Below, piece after piece: positions 6,024 through 7,643 of a DNA stretch of 7,643 bases. This stretch comes from Alphaproteobacteria bacterium UBA3307 (GTDB taxonomy: Bacteria > Pseudomonadota > Alphaproteobacteria > RF32 > CAG-239). Both the position numbers and the translations under genes were made by a program. The stretch lies in assembly GCA_002361365.1 (NCBI GenBank), contig DEST01000076.1:1-7643 (forward strand), given 5' to 3'. Positions within the stretch are counted from its first letter, which is position 1. Each line of letters begins with the position of its first letter. The notes beneath the pieces are model-generated. The model was not told the origin of the DNA, ran no database searches, and worked only from the letters and a program-made list of their open reading frames with translations.

Positions 6024-6653
6024 ATGAATACAAACGAATCCGGTCGTTCAATGATTGAAATGCTTGGGGTGTTAGCCATTATCGGGGTTTTATCTGTTGG
6101 TGGTTTAGCCGGTTATTCTAAAGCAATGAGCAAACATAAAATAAATAAAACCATTGATCAAATTACGCAAATTGTAGCCAGTACCCGTGCTTTGTTTGCC
6201 GGACACAGTGATTACGCTTCTTTGACCAAAGATGATAAAACCAATTATAAGCTGATTCAAAAAGGGCATTTGGTACCGGAAGATATGCTGACAGTTGATA
6301 GTAGTGGTGCAGTAAATGGATTAGAAAGTATTTATGCTCAATCCGTGGAAATGTCTAATTCCGGCAAAAGAGCTTCTGATGATAATAAGGCTTTTGTTAT
6401 CACCTACAAAGGGATTCCGCAAGATTCTTGTATCGAATTGGCTACTCAAGACTGGGGAGCCGGTATGTCGGCAGGTTTGGTCGGAGTTTGCATCAATAAC
6501 GCTGCCGGAATGTCCGGAGTTATTATCGGTAAAAATGCATCAACGGCTTGCAATGATAAGAGTTGCTGTGTCGTAGGTCGAAATTTATCAATTATGGAAG
6601 CATCAAACGCTTGCAGTTTGCCGGAAAATACCGTTTCGTGGAAATTCTTTTAA
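6024..6653 (+). CDS. Type IV pilin-like protein with prepilin N-terminus
   Basis: A secreted or surface protein of 209 residues, likely made as a prepilin. The short charged leader MNTNESG ends at a Gly, followed by RSMIE and a hydrophobic helix (LGVLAIIGVLSVGGLAGY). A prepilin peptidase would cut after Gly7, leaving Glu at +5 as in type IV pilins and pseudopilins. Residue +1 is Arg instead of the usual Phe or Met. The C-terminal part holds six cysteines (SC, VC, ACNDKSCC, NAC) that could form disulfides, as in pilin D-regions, and ends VSWKFF. A GTG 30 bases upstream in frame overlaps the -10 box and is rejected; ATG 6024 has AAGGAG at 6011-6016, seven bases before it. Own promoter and terminator; no pilus assembly genes in the window. 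Major pilin, minor pilin or unrelated secreted role cannot be told apart. Confidence 0.85.
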   Translation: MNTNESGRSMIEMLGVLAIIGVLSVGGLAGYSKAMSKHKINKTIDQITQIVASTRALFAGHSDYASLTKDDKTNYKLIQKGHLVPEDMLTVDSSGAVNGLESIYAQSVEMSNSGKRASDDNKAFVITYKGIPQDSCIELATQDWGAGMSAGLVGVCINNAAGMSGVIIGKNASTACNDKSCCVVGRNLSIMEASNACSLPENTVSWKFF

Positions 6654-6679
6654 GACCACAACAATATAAATCCTGTTAT

Positions 6680-6712
6680 AAAGCGTCTGAAATTATTTAG
6701 GCGCTTTTCTTT
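6680..6712 (+). terminator. Rho-independent terminator of the pilin-like gene
   Basis: A 12-pair stem (6680-6691 with 6696-6707, two G-U wobbles) around the loop ATTA, starting 26 bases after the pilin stop, with a T-rich tail TCTTT. Confidence 0.8.
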
Positions 6713-6749
6713 ATAATTGTAAATTGTTTAATCTCTATAATATAATAGC

Positions 6750-6776
6750 AAAAAGGCGCCGGAAAACCGACGCCTT
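6750..6776 (-). terminator. Rho-independent terminator of enolase
   Basis: Read on the minus strand, AAGGCGTCGG and CCGGCGCCTT form a 10-pair GC-rich stem with one wobble around TTTT, then run into a T tract (plus-strand A at 6750-6754). It lies about 20 bases past the enolase stop and is separate from the pilin terminator on the other strand. Confidence 0.9.
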
Positions 6777-6796
6777 ATAGCAATAAATCAACTAAA

Positions 6797-7643
6797 CTAC
6801 TTATTCTTCAAAATTGACTTACCGGCATAAACAGCCATATCGCCGAGTTCTTCTTCAATACGAATCAGCTGATTGTATTTTGCCATACGGTCGGTACGCG
6901 ACATAGAACCGGTCTTGATTTGACCGCAGTTGGTGGCAACCGCAATATCGGCAATCGTTGTATCTTCGGTTTCACCGGAACGGTGGGATAAAACAGCCGT
7001 ATAACCATGACGCTGAGCCATATCAACCGCTTTCATAGTTTCTGTTAATGTGCCGATTTGATTAACCTTAATCAAAATCGAATTGGCAATACCTTTGTCA
7101 AATCCCATTTGCAAACGAGCCGGATTGGTAACAAACAAGTCATCGCCAACTAATTGTATTTTGCCGCCCAAAGCATCAGTCAATAATTTCCAACCTTCAA
7201 AGTCATCTTCAGCCATACCGTCTTCTATTGAGAAAATCGGGAATTTATCGCACAATCCTTTGTAATATTCCACCATTTGCGCATTGGTATAAGATTTACC
7301 CTCGCCTTTCATTTCATACTTGCCGTTTTCATAAAATTCGGAAGATGCAGCATCAAGAGCCAGAACAACATCTTCGCCCGGTTTATATCCGGCATCTTTA
7401 ATTGCATTTACAATAAAAGTCAGAGCTTCATCAGCTGATTGCAAATTCGGAGCAAATCCACCCTCATCGCCGACATTGGTATTTTGACCGGCAGCCTTGA
7501 GGTTTTTCTTCAAGGTTTGGAAAATTTCCGCGCCCATACGGATAGCTTCACGAATCGAAGTTGCGGAAACCGGCATAATCATAAATTCTTGAATATCAAT
7601 CGGATTATCAGCGTGTTTGCCGCCGTTTAAAATATTCATCATC
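6797..7643 (-). CDS. eno: Enolase (phosphopyruvate hydratase), N-terminus beyond window
   Basis: Glycolytic enzyme that interconverts 2-phosphoglycerate and phosphoenolpyruvate in the cytoplasm; in many bacteria it is also part of the RNA degradosome. About 280 C-terminal residues are visible and roughly 145-150 N-terminal residues lie off the right edge, so the ATG at 7642 is internal. The catalytic barrel is intact. In order are seen NGGKHADNPIDIQEFM, VGDEGGFAPN (general acid Glu), LALDAASSEF and SIEDGM and LVGDDLF (the three Mg ligands Asp, Glu, Asp), LIKVNQIG (catalytic Lys), LSHRSGETED (His-Arg-Ser substrate contacts) and IKTGSMSRTDR (second Lys). It ends at TAG (6797-6799). It converges on the pilin-like gene with terminators between them. 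Promoter not in window. Confidence 0.98.
   Translation of the reverse strand, partial: MMNILNGGKHADNPIDIQEFMIMPVSATSIREAIRMGAEIFQTLKKNLKAAGQNTNVGDEGGFAPNLQSADEALTFIVNAIKDAGYKPGEDVVLALDAASSEFYENGKYEMKGEGKSYTNAQMVEYYKGLCDKFPIFSIEDGMAEDDFEGWKLLTDALGGKIQLVGDDLFVTNPARLQMGFDKGIANSILIKVNQIGTLTETMKAVDMAQRHGYTAVLSHRSGETEDTTIADIAVATNCGQIKTGSMSRTDRMAKYNQLIRIEEELGDMAVYAGKSILKNK

Overview
The window looks like a chromosomal replication-initiation locus of an AT-rich alphaproteobacterium. The gene order mutM - rpsT - dnaA - dnaN - recF on one strand is typical of Alphaproteobacteria, and the protein sequences are bacterial housekeeping types. The short prepilin-like protein has an N-terminus (GRSMIEMLGVLAIIGVLSVG) of a style I associate with uncultured, host-associated alphaproteobacteria. 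That narrower placement is inference from memory, not from a search.

Layout: 1-723 is the C-terminal part of mutM (its start lies off the left edge). A short gap with a near-consensus sigma70 promoter leads to rpsT, which ends in a strong intrinsic terminator at 1140-1178. A gap of about 470 bp without a gene follows. It holds the dnaA control region, with an imperfectly duplicated promoter-like module and a helically phased 9-bp repeat. Then come dnaA (1589-3013), dnaN (3101-4222) and recF (4224-5420). recF starts at a TTG codon one base after the dnaN stop. Next is a small unrecognised gene (5487-5885) with its own promoter and terminator, in the place where gyrB often follows recF. A type IV pilin-like gene (6024-6653) follows with its own promoter and terminator. 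The right end is the C-terminal two thirds of enolase on the minus strand, converging on the pilin gene; each of the two genes has its own terminator.

How the genes fit together: DnaA opens the origin, DnaN is the sliding clamp that tethers the replicative polymerase and feeds back on DnaA-ATP, and RecF loads recombination proteins at stalled forks. MutM removes oxidised purines and RpsT is a small-subunit ribosomal protein. These make a growth and genome-maintenance block. The small orphan gene, the pilin and enolase look like independent transcription units beside it.

I see no mobile element, tRNA, rRNA, CRISPR array or clear novel multi-gene system. The most interesting signals are regulatory (the dnaA upstream repeats, the hairpin inside the 5' end of recF, the palindrome inside the pilin promoter), together with an altered MutM zinc finger, the orphan ORF and the unusual prepilin processing site.
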